Below are positions 36,961 through 52,427 of a stretch of 64,000 nucleotides of DNA, one piece after another (position 1 is the stretch's first letter; each line of letters opens with the position of its first letter). Made by a program: the position numbers and the translations under genes. This DNA comes from Tillus elongatus (taxonomy: Eukaryota; Arthropoda; Insecta; Coleoptera; Cleridae). The DNA is taken from the NCBI GenBank assembly GCA_964006375.1, contig OZ023268.1, positions 83,773,835 to 83,837,834 on the forward strand, given 5' to 3'. The notes under the pieces were generated by a model, which did no database searches, was not told the DNA's origin, and saw only the letters and a program-made list of their open reading frames with translations.

Positions 36961-37310
36961 TGTGACGCAGCAAGTGCGTTATGGTAGCAAATTTTCACAA
37001 AATGCTTCAAATGTTAATAGCTCCACCAGTTTTTTTCGGGAGCATTTGGAGGTTATTTTCGGAAAACGTTTGTACATTTTCAAACAATACAATTACTTTG
37101 ATAAAAATTTAATTAACTCAATTTTTTAATAAGCTATAAAGTTCAGTTTTGGTATGTGGTAAGGTCTGTACCATTACAATATAACCACAAATTTTCATAA
37201 AAATAACGAATTTTTTTTCGGAAAAATCAAATTTTTTTTTATAGATCGGGCTGACTATCGAACTCATCCAAGCTATTAATACCAGGTACCTGCCGAGTTT
37301 CATCAAAAGA
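36961..37310. repeat. Chimeric composite-repeat fragment
   Basis: 36961-37100 is the left part of the TIR-bounded 3' module (GACGCAGCAAGTGCGTTATG). From about 37101 the sequence switches to the variant right module of 28.3 kb in inverted orientation (TTCATAAAAATAACGAATTT, CCTGCCGAGTTTCATC). Confidence 0.7.
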
Positions 37311-37316
37311 AGAGAG

Positions 37317-37640
<324 letters not shown>

Positions 37641-37807
37641 AGTTATTAATTTTTTTCTATGTTTTTCAATTAGTGAATTTTCTTAAAAAAAATTCACTAA
37701 TGAGGAGATCCCGACTTTTTAATTTTGAAAAAATGTCTTTAAATGAGCGCTAATTAGGCCCCCCAGAACACATATCCGGGGTCAGTTTCAATTTTTATAT
37801 GTTTATT

Positions 37808-37810
<3 letters not shown>

Positions 37811-37886
<76 letters not shown>
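37811..37886. repeat. (TA)n microsatellite
   Basis: TA array within the composite repeat. Confidence 0.97.
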
Positions 37887-37892
<6 letters not shown>

Positions 37893-38687
37893 CACACCGA
37901 TAACTCAAAAAATAATGGGCCGATTTTGATTAAATTTGGAGAATAAATTCCTTTTGCAAATGGCTTGGATAAGTTCGTTAGCCAGGAAAATCTGCCAAGG
38001 TTTTCCCGGACAATTTTGTGTTTCTTTCGAAAAAAAATTATATCTCCGGAATTAACAAAGTAAGGGCAACCAGGGTAAGCGGGTTTATATCCTTATAGGC
38101 AAGTTACCTACCAAAATTTAGCTATATAGGTCAAAAGATAAAAAAGTTATAGGCATTTAAAGAAAAATAAATTGGGGTTTTCCTCAAAACGTCAAAGTTG
38201 CGATTTAAAACGTCAAAATCGGCAACATTTGGGCAAATAACTTGAATCTAATACGAGCTATGGAAATCAAATGTCTCAAGAAGGATGTTTTACAAACCCT
38301 GAAGTCTTAGTTTCAACCGTCATTGTCCTTCATTTTACTAAGATGTTTCCAGAAAATTCATTGCAAATAGACCCTTTCTCTGGTGCTTGGCAGTAGTCTT
38401 AGCTATAGAGTTTATCGTTTAATGGTATATAATTCTTGTCAAATTTTCGTAAAAAAAATATGAAGCTCAATATATCCGTTATTATACAAGATATGAAAAA
38501 AATTTGTATATATTAATCATAGGGTGTCTTGAGCTACATCTTAAAAAACTATTTCTATAATCACAGGGTGGCTCATAAGTCGTTGGTGATACAAATTTTC
38601 TTTTTTTTTTCTAATCAAACACGCTTTATGTTATTGCATTTTTGCATTTTCCATCGAAATATAATGCGTGTTTATAAGAAAAGAAAT

Positions 38688-39003
38688 TCTGGATGCAACA
38701 AGTGCGTTATGATAGCGAATTTTGTTCAAATGCTTCATATTCGAATAGCCCAATTTGCTATTAACCTATAAAGTTGACCAAGAAACGAGTTTTTCCGGGA
38801 ACACTTTAAGTTTGCTTTTGGAAATTTTTGTACATTTTCACACAATAAAGTTATTTTTATGAAACATGGCACATTGTTTTTACTATATAGGTTATACTGG
38901 TAACCAAAATTGATGCCTGCTTTCTTAAAAGGAAAACACACATATTTGCAATAAAAACATTTTTATGAAAATTCACTACTATGACGCACTTGCTGCGTCC
39001 AGA
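38688..39003. repeat. TIR-bounded 3' module of composite repeat
   Basis: 316-bp copy with ~35-bp inverted ends. Confidence 0.85.
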
Positions 39004-39007
39004 TTTT

Positions 39008-40270
39008 TTTTTTCCTAAACAGGTAATCCGATCATATTCAAATTTCACAGAAATATTGTCATGGGCAAATGGTTTAGTCGTTATGAGAACACCCTTGCAA
39101 GGGTGTAAACTACCCCCTCCCCTAACTTTTTTTATCGTATTTATTTTTCTAGCCGTCAGATAAATAACACGTTGATTTTTTTTCAAAGACCGATCGTTTT
39201 TCAAATTGCTGTTGCTTTTGTAAAATTTTGCTGACTCTTTTATTTTTTGCGCAAAGTAGCTTTCAAGTTGAAGTTTGATGGAGAAATACAATACTTCATA
39301 AAATGTTTATTCATTAACCATAGAAACAATAAGAGAAGTAAAATTTGTGTAAAGTCTAAATTGAAGCAAATTAAATTTAAGTCATAATTGTTCAATACCA
39401 TTCACTCGCCTTAAAGCTTCTAGTCTATGTAAAAAATTAAAACTTATACGCTATAAGTTTTCCCTCTTCCGCAGTGAGGCAACAGCTTCTTCAATTCTAT
39501 CCCACAATTGCTCCTCGGTATTTATCTCCCCCTTGTAAACATACGTCTTGATCTGCCCCCATAGCGAAAAGTCGCGATAATTTAAATCTGGTGAACGTGC
39601 TGGCCAAGGAACAGTAGCATCGTGACCTCTGCCAATCCATTTATTAGAAATTGCTTACTAAGGTAATCCCTCACAATGCGTCCAAAATGGGGTGGTGTAC
39701 CTTCATGCATGTACCACATATCACGACGTAATGCGACTGGCAAATCTTCTAAAAATTCTGACAAAGTTCCTTGCAAGAAGTTTAAGCAACCTTCCGCTAT
39801 TAACCTATTAGGTAACCTTACGGGCCCAATCAAATGACAATCAATTATTCCAATCCACACATTAATTTTGAATTCGCGCTGAAAATTCCTTAATGAATTG
39901 CGTGTGGACGATAGAATTACGGCCACCATTAGGTCTGTGCCCACTTAGAATTCCAGTCTCCCTTAGCCGTCTTTTGATAGACGCAAGTATTCTGCGATCA
40001 GGAGTTTGCCTACTTGAATATTTCTCTCTGTAGACTTTCACACTTTTGCTCAAGTTGTGTTGGCATAAACCTAACACTAAAAGCCTATCTACTTGCTCAG
40101 AAAAACTATAAGCATGAGCCATATTCCTAAAAATTACTTTACTAATTTGTCACTTTGGCAAATACTATTAATGCAATAATAAGCTGTAGTGTCAAAATAG
40201 GCATATATCAAACCACTTACCTATTACAATATTTCTGTGAAATTTGATTATGATCGGATTACCTGTTTAG
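39008..40270 (-). mobile_element. DUF4817-type mariner with inverted ends
   Basis: 39008-39056 (TTTTCCTAAACAGGTAATCC through CACAGAAATATTGT) is the complement of 40224-40270 (ACAATATTTCTGTG through GGATTACCTGTTTAGGA). A damaged transposase lies between. The inverted ends may be true TIRs or the edge of a flanking repeat, because no clear TA duplication was fixed. Confidence 0.65.
39451..40122 (-). pseudogene. DUF4817-type mariner transposase, deleted
   Basis: The N-terminal 60 residues (YSFSEQVDRLLVLGLC, KVYREKYSSRQTPDRRILAS, RRLRETGILSG) are a clear DUF4817 helix-turn-helix. A large deletion then joins them to the catalytic half (NFQREFKINVWIGIIDCHLI, LNFLQGTLSEFLEDLP). The second catalytic position reads MHEGTPPHFG, Glu instead of Asp. 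Then come WPARSPDLNYRDFSLWGQIK and the end IEEAVASLRKRENL, with a TAG stop at 39451. The first catalytic Asp is lost in the deletion, and a frameshift lies near 39640. It resembles ant and aphid transposases of this class rather than the DD41D copies elsewhere in the window. Confidence 0.85.
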
Positions 40271-40289
40271 GAGATAGGCAAAAAAATAG

Positions 40290-40660
<371 letters not shown>

Positions 40661-40757
40661 AATGCCATGGTTCTAGAGTTTATGGAAAAAATTTACAGCA
40701 AAAAAAAGAAATTCATGTGATTGACTAACTTCGCTACAAAGCACCAAAAAAAAGTTT

Positions 40758-41880
40758 CTGCAAACTGAATCATAACATCCACATAGCTGTGATAATTTAC
40801 TCTCCTCAGACAGACATTCACATGAAGTGAATTTAGATGATCACTACCCCTGAAGCGATGTTACCCAAAAACAATTCTAGGCGTTCTTTTGTCTGGTGGT
40901 AACTGTATGCCAAATTTGAAAATAATATTTCAATTCGTTCAAAAATTATTGCACCGACTAACAGACAAACGCACAGGTCGACAGACCTACCGATCGGCAG
41001 AACGACGACAGACAAAAAAAAAATCGTTTTAGAATTAAGTTTTCTACATGCTTTGACACTTTTTACACCGTTTTAGAAAAAATTTCCAAATTTCTGTCAC
41101 CGATATTCCACCCCCACATATTTAACCCTAATTTGAATTCAGCACAAAATACCAGTTGTTTAATGACATTTAAAGTTTTCTAAATAAAATAGATAAACAT
41201 TAGAACTTTATATTAATCGAGTTTTAACGAAAAAATGTCAATTTTCACCAAATCATCCCTATTTATCCCCTACCCCCTAGACGAATTTACCTAAACACAA
41301 TCCGAACCGTTCGTTTATCGGATTCTAACTGTGTACCAAATTTGAAGATGAGATCTCAATTTGTACTAAAGCTATCGTCGCTACTAAGATACAGGCATAC
41401 AGACAAAAAATTCGTTCCAGAATCAAATTTTCAAAATCTCCTTAGACTTTTTATGCCGTTTTAGCAACAAAAGTTTTGAAATTTATGTCACCGATATTTC
41501 ACCCCCACACATTTAATTTCAACACAGAATACCAGGTTTGATAAAATTGAAATAAACAGCCAGGAAGCCATCCTCCCGCTACACCACCACCACCATGAAA
41601 TTGAAAGTTTTCCGATAAAGAAGCCCTAAAACGTAATATTACTAGAATTAACGAAGACATGTCGATTTTCATCAAATCAACTGTTCGTTTATCGGGTGCT
41701 ACCAGTATACCAAATTTAAAGACGATATCTCAGGGCTAACAGACAGACATACAGACCGACTGTCAAAGAAAATGTTGTTCTCAAATCATGTTTTTTACAT
41801 GTTTTGGCACCTTACGACGTTTAAGCGAAAAAAAAGTCTCAAATTTTTGTCATTGATAGCATAATTCCACACGTATTGAC
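40758..41880 (+). repeat. ~415-bp tandem repeat family, locus 2
   Basis: Starts with TGCAAACTGAATCATAACAT. CGAGTTTTAACGAAAAAATG at about 41219 and a diverged form at about 41642 give a 424-bp period. It ends with an imperfect hairpin TTCCACACGTATTG / GATGTGGAA at 41864-41890. Confidence 0.78.
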
Positions 41881-41971
41881 GATGTGGAAGTAAATAATGA
41901 CCAATACAGTTTCATTCTTGACAAAAAGAAAACAAGCAAAAACAATTTCAGTGTCTTTTTTGGACGGTAAT

Positions 41972-42510
<539 letters not shown>

Positions 42511-43064
42511 TAATTAATTCTGATTCAAGAAAGGTAAAAATGTAAAAATTTATTGATCAGAATGTGAGTGAAAAATATTACAAGAAATGACTAACAAGCT
42601 CCTATATATGTGTCTAAGTCGTTATTTTTCTAGATTTCGTTAAAATATAACCAAAAAATCCATTGTAAATCAAAAAGGATTTATGTAAATTGTAAAATGT
42701 TTATCAATACGATATTCCTGCTGGTAAATGCATATAGTGCTTAGCTCAGTCGGCTAGGTGTACAGTGATCGTAATAATCGATTCTCAGAGGACGCGTTCT
42801 AATCGTGGTTAGTGACTTCCCTTTTTATCAATTTTTTTTAGTCTTATTTCACTTTACAGTTATCTAATATGATTGTTGTTATTCAGATGATTTTTTTAGC
42901 GAGTTTTTGTATAAAACATAATTTGATAAAGAGGAGATGAATTTTTTAAGACTTAATTCAATTTGAATAGCAAATCTGGTTGTTTGTTCTTGCTCTAACT
43001 TAGTGAAACGGTTCCATATTTAATACAGTTGTAGACTTTTTCCGTGGCTTCACAAGTGCTTGTT
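42511..43064. other. Mostly featureless, with a tRNA-like stretch
   Basis: Apart from the tRNA-like sequence at 42733-42830, no feature was recognised. Confidence 0.4.
42733..42830 (+). mobile_element. Degenerate tRNA-like SINE head
   Basis: TTAGCTCAGTCGGCTAGG is a good pol III A box. About 40 bp downstream CGCGTTCTAATCGTGG looks like a mutated B box. No complete cloverleaf can be drawn, so a decayed SINE head or tRNA pseudogene is more likely than a working tRNA. It is unrelated in sequence to the four SINE copies in this window. Confidence 0.4.
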
Positions 43065-43182
43065 TTAAGGAATTTTCTTTAAAAAAATCACTGACTAGGA
43101 GATCTCGACTTTTGAATTTACTAAAACCTTTTTCAAATGAGCGCGAACTAGTCCCTCCAAACCCATATCCAGGGTCGATTTC

Positions 43183-43185
<3 letters not shown>

Positions 43186-43261
<76 letters not shown>
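43186..43261. repeat. (TA)n microsatellite
   Basis: TA array within the rearranged composite copy. Confidence 0.97.
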
Positions 43262-43265
<4 letters not shown>

Positions 43266-43913
43266 GAACAATTTACCAAAATTTAGGTCTGTAAAATTTA
43301 AGAAAAAAAGTTAGACACATAAAAAAGGGGTTTTCCTCAAAACGTAAAAAGTCGCGATTTGAAACGTCAAAATTGGTAACGTTTAGGCAAGGAACCTGAA
43401 AGAAATACGGATTTTGTAAAGAGTGTTCTGCAAACGCTTAAGTTTCAGCTTAAACCATTATTGGCCTTCATTTTAATAAAATATTTCCAGAAAATTCATT
43501 TCAAATAGACTCTTTCTCTGATGCTTTGGAAGTAGTTTTATTTAAAATTATGGTATAATGGTCTATAATTTTTAGCTAATTTTTGTAGAAAAAATTCGTT
43601 AATGAGGAGACCGCGACTTTTGAATTCCAAAAAAATTTCTTGAAATGAGCGAAAAGTAGGCCCCCTAGAATCCATATGCTGGTTTACTTTCTGTTTACAT
43701 ATATACAGTGTGACGCATTCCTACGGTAAAGCTCAATATAATTGTTATTATGCAAGATACGAGAAAAAGATGTATACGTTACCTATAGAGCTGCATCTTA
43801 TAAAATTATTTTGACAACCCATTGATGGCCCGTAAGTCGTTGGTGATACCTACTTTTTTTTACATTTATTATTGCATTTTTCGTCGAAATATGATGCATG
43901 TTTGTAAAAAAAA

Positions 43914-44220
43914 TCTAGACGCAGTACGTGCGTTTTAGTAGCGAATTTTCATTACACGCTTCAAAATTCAATAACGCAATTTACTATTAACCTAAGGTTC
44001 GTCAGCTAAGAAACGAGTTTTCTCGGAATGTTTTAAGTTTATTTTCGGAAAATTTTTGTAGATTTTCAAAAAAGTTATGTTGGGAAAATATGGTACATTG
44101 TTCCTACTATATAGATTATACCGGTGACCAAATTTATTCGTGCTTGCATTAAAGAGACATATTTTCTATTAAAAACATTTTAAGAAAATTCACTTCCATA
44201 ACGCACTTGCTGCGTCCAGA
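43914..44220. repeat. TIR-bounded 3' module of composite repeat
   Basis: 307-bp copy with both inverted ends. Confidence 0.83.
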
Positions 44221-44477
44221 CTTTTTATTTAATTATTGCTGGCTTTGAATTAATTATCCAGTTCATATAGCCACGGTCCTTGTTTAGCGTTCTGAGACAA
44301 CCCGGGCAAAATAGTAATTATCGGTCAAGTTATAGCGCTGCACAAGTAAGTGAGCGCTGTTATCTCCCGGGCTTAAAAAGGTGGCATACAAAATGGCAAA
44401 TATGTACATCAATTAGTGCCTATTAAACTGTATACTATATTCTGCAAAATAAACATTGAAAATATAATAATATTACC

Positions 44478-45440
44478 AGTGGCGGTTCGTTAGATGACAC
44501 AGGTGAAGCGCTGCTTCATCTATATTTTTCGGTTAAGCTAAACTTTTTTATTCAGAATCCACCATAATTTTAATTTTCTTTCTCTCTCTCAAACTCATTC
44601 GGTACAATTACACAAAAATGTCTGGTTACGTTGCGTCGCAGCTGATAATGTATTTTTATAGTAATTTATGGTACGATATAATTTGCAAGCCCCTGATTCC
44701 CGAATTGAACGTTGCACAACATGCCCGCTCAGCGTATTACGTGTTACAGAGCACAGACCATTGCAAAGCAATGAGCAACTGAGAACTGAACTGAGCCAGA
44801 ATCGTGTATATACAAATGCTGCCTCAATGTCTTACATGCGACGGTTGTCATGGCAACGGCACGCGCGCTGTTGAGTTGATGTTCATTATGGCCACAAAAG
44901 TGATGCAGAATTCTGAGCCTGCTTCAAATCTTAGTTTCCGTCGTTTATTTAGATTTAGTCGGATCGTCAAGGGCGCATTTTTATTTTTACTATATTGCCG
45001 TTCTATAATCTGGTATGTGTCACATTTGCAGACTTTTAAAAGCTGGATTTATCATGTTTCTTTTTGGTAAGTGGAATTGATTTGTTTATTATCACCTCCA
45101 AAAGAATAATTTCAAAATAATAAAATATTAGATATAAAATGTCAAGTTATAAAAAAGAGAAGGGCCTTGAATTTGCAAAAAAAATGCTTGTAGCTCCTCC
45201 TACTATAAACAGATTTTCCCAATACGGGCCGTATTATATTACCGTGCTCGTGCGTGTACAGTGTGACAAAAATACGGTAAATAATAATAAATTTCTTTAT
45301 TTATGTCCTCTCATCGAGTATTCGTGGTCATTATTCCGAAAATTATTCGTTATGAAAGTATATTTTTGTACAAATGGATTTTTCATTCAAATACTGAAGT
45401 GCCAAGAGAACGCGTGCCCTTGAAAATTTAGAAAAATTTC
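44478..45440 (+). mobile_element. Possible hAT-like 5' part, truncated
   Basis: CAGTGGCGGTTCGT at 44479-44492 resembles the CAGTGGCG-type ends of many hAT elements. A relatively GC-rich stretch with two short open frames (44668-44874 and 44804-45070) follows, and then a TTTTTGGTAAGT donor-like site at 45062-45073. An ATG-started frame of 94 residues follows (45139-45423). None of these peptides could be assigned to a family. The sequence is cut off by the mariner at ~45455. This is an inference from the end sequence only. Confidence 0.3.
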
Positions 45441-45454
45441 GTCTGCGGTGCAGA

Positions 45455-47035
45455 AGTGGTCTTCGACACCACATGTTTTGACATAATGTCACATTAACCC
45501 CTTAAGGGTGGTGATAACAAACCTTATATTTTAAATAGGGAACATGGGTCGAGTGTTACATCATTTGAAAGCGCTTTCTCTTCTGAATTCAGCACACAAA
45601 TTTTTTGGAAGTTTTATCAACTCGTTTAAAGATTATTCACAGTTGAAGATCAAACAACGCATTTCACTTATTCCGATAAGAAATGTGCTGATAGTCAATG
45701 CTTTGTTGGTTTGTAAACAAAAAATTGACTATAAAAACATTTTTTATCGGAATGAGAGAAATGCGGTTTATTCTTTCAGTTTATCGGTCGGTTTGATACT
45801 TGATAGTACCACCGAAAATTAATTTCACAATAATGTATTCTGTAGAAGAAAGAGTTGAAATAATTACTCTTTTTTTCAAAAACGATGACTGTGCCAACCG
45901 TACCGCAAATTTGTTTAATGAACGACATCCGAACAGACATGTTAACAGAAAATACATTTTGGAGTTAGTTGTTAAGTTTCGACAAAGTGGTTCAGTAGCC
46001 AACAAAAAAAGGGGATCCTGAATGTGAATTTCCGGTTAGAAATGAGACTACTGAGATTGAAGTTTTAGGACAAATTGCTGCAGACCCAACTTTGAGAACG
46101 AGAAAATTGGCCACTGTTTCAAACATCAAAAGAAGAACTATTCAGCAAATATTGATATAAATTTCACCCGTATAAAATTTATCTTGTACAACAACTTGAA
46201 GATGATTTTGATCGGCGGCTGGAGTTTTGTGAAGTTATGACTGCACGAATAGCTGATAACGTGAACTGTCTGTTCAATATCTGTTTTTCAGACGAGTGTA
46301 CGTTTTTATTAAACCCTACAGTCAATCGTCATAATTGTCGTTATTGGGCAGATAATAATCCAAGAAATTGTGACACTCAACCTCCACAGAAATAGAATTT
46401 CTGGACTGGCATTTTGAAGACCGTTTAATCGGACCAATTTTGCTTGATCGCAATTTGAGGGACGAAACGTATTTGGAGTTACTAGAAGATATCGTTTACC
46501 CTCTACTAATTGACATTGTTGAAAATGATGATCGCTATCAAGAAAATCAATTAGTGTTTCAACAAGATGGAGCTCCTCCGCATTTTTCACAACGTGTTAG
46601 GGAGTTTTTGAACAGAGAGTTTCCAGGACAATGGATTGGGCGTAGAGGTGCTATTGAGTGGCCCCCTAGATCACCGGATTTAAGTCCTTCAGACTTATTT
46701 CCATGGGGCAATTTAAAGAATAGAGTTTACGCAACAGAACCGGAGCCTCTGGAAGAATTACGGCGACGTATTGTTGAAGAATGCCGTCTAATAACTACAC
46801 AAATGCTCCAGAATGTCAGAGCTCGTTTTGAACAAAATTTATACTTTTGTATGGCAGCTGGTGGTCAACACTTTAAACACTTACTTAACTGAATAAACAT
46901 TTTTAAACGTTTGGTTTTGTTTTTTAGTTTTTTTAACGAAAAATTGAGTAATTAGTGCATTTGTAATCACAATGAATGAAATACATTATTGCCACTATAA
47001 CTGTGAATAATTTGTAAACAAGTTGATAAATCTTT
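45455..47035 (+). mobile_element. DD41D mariner, third copy, both ends truncated
   Basis: The inner parts of both long TIRs are present (AACATGGGTCGAGTGTTACA near 45540; ACTGTGAATAATTTG near 47000). The outermost ~40 bp on the left and most of the right TIR are missing, so it can no longer move. Confidence 0.87.
45834..46891 (+). pseudogene. DD41D mariner transposase, frameshifted copy
   Basis: The N-terminus matches the intact gene (MYSVEERVEIITLFFKNDDC, with the first Val lost). One extra A in the run near 46005 shifts the frame to a TGA at 46019. Further shifts lie near 46157 and 46400. The C-terminal 150 residues (46440-46892) are open and contain QQDGAPPHFSQRVREFLN with the second Asp, followed by SPDLSPSDLFPWG with the third Asp and 41 residues between them. 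They end with GGQHFKHLLN. The first Asp is in SDECTFLLN near 46300. Confidence 0.9.
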
Positions 47036-48540
47036 ATAGAACATCTTTATTGTCTAATAAATCTGCTTCCCAGCCGCGAAAAGCGTCATACAAAAAATTC
47101 CATGCATCATACAAAAACCAAAAAACTTCATTTTAGAGACAACATATGCATACCAAACTAAAAAGCACTCACTCCATCCATTCTTCAAACGTTTCTTATA
47201 TAATTAACTATTACTATAGAATCAACATGTTTGACATGGAATATTTCTAAAGTAGCTCATCTTTAGTTATATTTTTTTCAGTCAGAAGTAAATGGACTTT
47301 CATGCTAAGCGATCGTATATAACGTGTCTATTTAAAAAAAGTGTGGTCGGGTAATTTCTTGATTTTGTTATCTTAATTTGGTTTTTCCAAAAGCAGTCTC
47401 ACAGCTTGTAAGATGTTCTCAAACTTAAATTTGAAAAGTTTTTTCCATCTTCAAAAACAAAAGCAGCAGAAGCGGCTCTAAGGAACGGACCCTGTACCCC
47501 ATTACAGAATAAAATATAAAAGGCATATTTTTCTATATTTCAATGCAACCAGATAATCCTGCGCCCCCCAAACTGAAAACGTTTGCCAGGTTCCAGGTTT
47601 AAAAGACACCTTAGGCTATATTTCCTTGATCGGGCAGGGTGATTATGGATGCGATTGCGAATAATGGCTCCGGTTGTTCCGTTGAACATTTTTTGTAACT
47701 TGTTTTGTTGCTTTTGTCAAATAAATAACACTTCAATATTTACTTCTTCCTTAACCTACTATTTTTTTGTGATTTGTGTATTGATAAGTCTATCATTCAT
47801 CTCACGGCAGGTGATCGAGTAGAGTAGCTATTGAGGTAGACTGCGCCATGTATGATATTTTAGTTGTTTTTTGTCGCTCTTTTGAAAAGTCCAAGCAATA
47901 GCAATTTGTATGCTAAAATATTTGATGTATATTGCATGCTATTAATAAGAGTCGACTTATTATTATTATTATTATTATAAAAACTCTTGCAATTCACCCA
48001 TAAAATTCCATACTCCCTACTCACAATACCCAGGCTTGCCAACAAAAGAAACATATATATGTTCCTGATTGCAATTGTAACTTTAAAAAGAAGTAACAAT
48101 AAAGGAATTTAATCACCTGTTCCTCATTCTAAGCCGGGTATGTTTCCTGGCTGGAAGCAGTTTAAATGAAGTGTATTGCCGAGTATAACACGTAAATACA
48201 CTTAAGGGCCATTTAGACAGTTGCCAGTCTGTTATATCAGCTTCCAGTCCTCAAGTCCCACAGATTTTCTGTAAAGTCCTTTTGTATTGTGGACGGGTGG
48301 AATAGTAACCAAGGAACACCGAATAGTCATTCCTAACATCACATTTTCTGATGAGAAATAGTTTACATTTTCATAAATATAGGGAAATGTAAACGTTTAT
48401 AAGATCATCGTAAGATTCCGTTAGTAATGTAGATATATGGACACACATAAACATAAAAACATCATCTTTTATTGTATATATTGACCTATTAATGGAACTG
48501 ACATTCTTTTGTGTTCCTTATATCGTTAAGCTGTAAAAAC
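47036..48540. other. No gene recognised
   Basis: A short ATT microsatellite lies at about 47958-47980. Nothing else is recognisable. Confidence 0.4.
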
Positions 48541-48544
48541 ATAT

Positions 48545-49715
48545 TGCTGCAAATTGAATCATACTTTCCACATAGCTGTGATAATATACTCTCCGTAGAA
48601 AGACATTCTTATCAAATGAATTTATATTTAGGGTTTATGACTTGACCACAAAAAAATATTCGCATTTCGGTACCCATAAACTTCTGCAACGTTATGTTAC
48701 TCGAGTTTTGACGAAAAAGTGTCAATTTTGACCAAACCACCCCTCATTTATCCCCTACCCCCTGAAGTCATCTCACCCAAAAACAATTTGAAGCGTTCCT
48801 TTGTCAGGTGCTAAGTGGATACCAAATTTGAAGATGATATCTCGATTCGTTCGAAAGTTATTGAGCTTACTAACAGACAAATGTACAGGCCGACAGATCG
48901 ACCGACCGACAAATAAAAAAAATCCGTTATAGAATTAATTTTTCTATATGTTTTGAGACTTTGTAAGCCGTTTAAGCAAAAAAAATCGAAATATCTGCGA
49001 TATTTTACCCTCACACATTCGCCCCCTGATTTAATTTCAGCACAGAATACCAGATGTTTGATGGAATTGAGATACTTTTAATAAACAAACCCTAAAACGT
49101 TATATTACTCGAGTTTTATTGAAGAAATGTAATTTTTTTCTTCGCTTAAACGTCGTAAAAAGTAGAAAAACATATACAAAACATGATTTGGCAACGAAAA
49201 CTTTTTTGTCAGTTCGTCTGTATGTCCGTCTGTTAATAGCTACGATAACTTTAGAATGAATTGAGATATCGTCTTCAAATTTGATACACAGTTAGCACCC
49301 GACAAACGAACGGTTTGGATTGTTTTTGTGTAAAATCTCTCCAGGGGGTAGGGGATGAATGGGGGTGATTTTGTAAAAATTTAAATTTTAGTCAAAACTT
49401 GAGTAATATAACGTTTTAGGGTTTGTTTATTACAAAAGTTTCAATTTCATCAAACATCTGGCATTCTGTGCTGAAATTAAACTAGGGATGAATGTGGTGG
49501 ATGGAATATCGGTGACGGAAATTTCGAATTTTTTTGCTGAAACGGCGCAAACAGCCTCGAAACATATATAAAACTTGATTCTGAAACGAATTTTTTTGTC
49601 TGTCTGTACGTCTGTCTGATAGTAGGTGCAAAGTTAATTTTATGAGAATGTCTTTCTGAGCAGAGCCATAGCTATGTGGAAGTTATGATTCAAGTTGCAG
49701 CACTATTTGCCTTTT
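48545..49715. repeat. ~415-bp repeat family, inverted pair
   Basis: 48545-49130 is in plus orientation (TGCAAATTGAATCATAC, ACTCGAGTTTTGACG near 48700, ACTCGAGTTTTATTG near 49107). At about 49131 the sequence flips and runs in minus orientation to 49715 (GCTATGTGGAAGTTATGATTC). The pair makes a ~1.1-kb palindrome with diverged arms. Confidence 0.8.
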
Positions 49716-51589
<1,874 letters not shown>

Positions 51590-51779
51590 GCAGCAAGTGC
51601 GTTATGGTAGTGAATTTTCATAGAAATGATCTGGCACAAAATATTTTATTATAACTTTTTTTTCTTGTAACATAGAAATCTAAATTTTGGTGTATAGTTT
51701 ACTTTTTGTATCGTAAACCTACCTACCAAATTTGGTTATCATAGATTTTTATTTTTTAAGATAATTTTTTTTTTCAAAT

Positions 51780-52335
51780 GGAAACTCAAAATTTTTCCGG
51801 AAAACATCGTCCGATTTTTCTGATTAACGAACTTATCAAAGCCATTTACAAAAGGAAGGTACATGCCAAATTATATCAAAATCGGCCTATTATTCTTTGA
51901 GATAAATTTTTTTTTCGAATGAAAACTCAAAATTTTTCCGGAAAACCTCGTCAGATTTTCCTGACTAACAAACTTGTCAAAGCCATTTACAAAAGGAAGG
52001 TACATGCCAAATTTTATTAAAATCGGCGTATTACTTTTTGAGATAAGAATTTTTTTCGAATAAAAACTCAAAATTTTCCCGGAAAACCTCATCTCATTTT
52101 CCTGACTAACGAACTTGTCAAAGCCATTTGCAAAAGGAAGGTACATGCCAAATTTTATTTAAATCGGCTTATTACTTTTTGAGATACGAATTTTTTTCGA
52201 ATGAAAACTCAAAATTTTCCCGGAAAACCTCATCCGATTTTCCTGACTAACGAACTTATCCAAGCCATTTACAAAAGAAAGGTACATGCCAAATTTTATC
52301 AAAATCGGCCTATTATTTTTTGAGTTATCGGTGTG

Positions 52336-52337
<2 letters not shown>
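51780..52337 (-). repeat. 141-bp tandem array, four copies
   Basis: GGTACATGCC recurs at 51858, 51999, 52140 and 52281, exactly 141 bp apart. The unit is the first part of the composite right module. In translation it makes repeats of KFGMYLPFVNGFDKFVSQEN, which is a by-product of the length being a multiple of three. Confidence 0.9.

Positions 52338-52424
<87 letters not shown>
52338..52424. repeat. (TA)n microsatellite
   Basis: TA array of the inverted composite copy. Confidence 0.97.

Positions 52425-52427
<3 letters not shown>

Larger units (their letters stand above)
37670..39003 (+). repeat. Composite repeat, complete copy (~1.33 kb)
   Basis: Left module at 37670-37800, (TA)n at 37811-37886, right module from CACACCGATAACTCAAAA (37893), middle part with GGGTGTCTTGAGCTACAT (38521), and the 3' module at 38688-39003 with both inverted ends (TCTGGATGCAACAAGTGCGT and CGCACTTGCTGCGTCCAGA). 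Confidence 0.88.
43065..44220 (+). repeat. Composite repeat, rearranged copy
   Basis: Left module, (TA)n 43186-43261, only the second half of the right module (from AATTTACCAAAATTTAG), then a second left module at 43580-43700 without TA, the middle part, and a complete 3' module at 43914-44220 (TCTAGACGCAGTACGTGCGT to CGCACTTGCTGCGTCCAGA). Confidence 0.8.

Noticed and set aside
42733..42830. Functional tRNA gene
   Set aside because: The A box is good, but the B box is mutated and no acceptor or anticodon stem can be paired.
44668..45423. Small gene with exon, GTAAGT donor and second frame
   Set aside because: The frames match no family, and a CAGTGGCG end lies just upstream. A truncated hAT-like element is the simpler reading, kept only at low confidence.
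48811..49014. Membrane-like peptides (SVGRSVGLYICLLVS) in the 415-bp repeat
   Set aside because: They arise from ACAGAC-rich simple sequence in the repeat and are not conserved as an ORF between units.
51871..52341. Repeat protein with KFGMYLPFVNG units
   Set aside because: It is the translation of a 141-bp tandem non-coding repeat. The same sequence in other composite copies is broken by stops.
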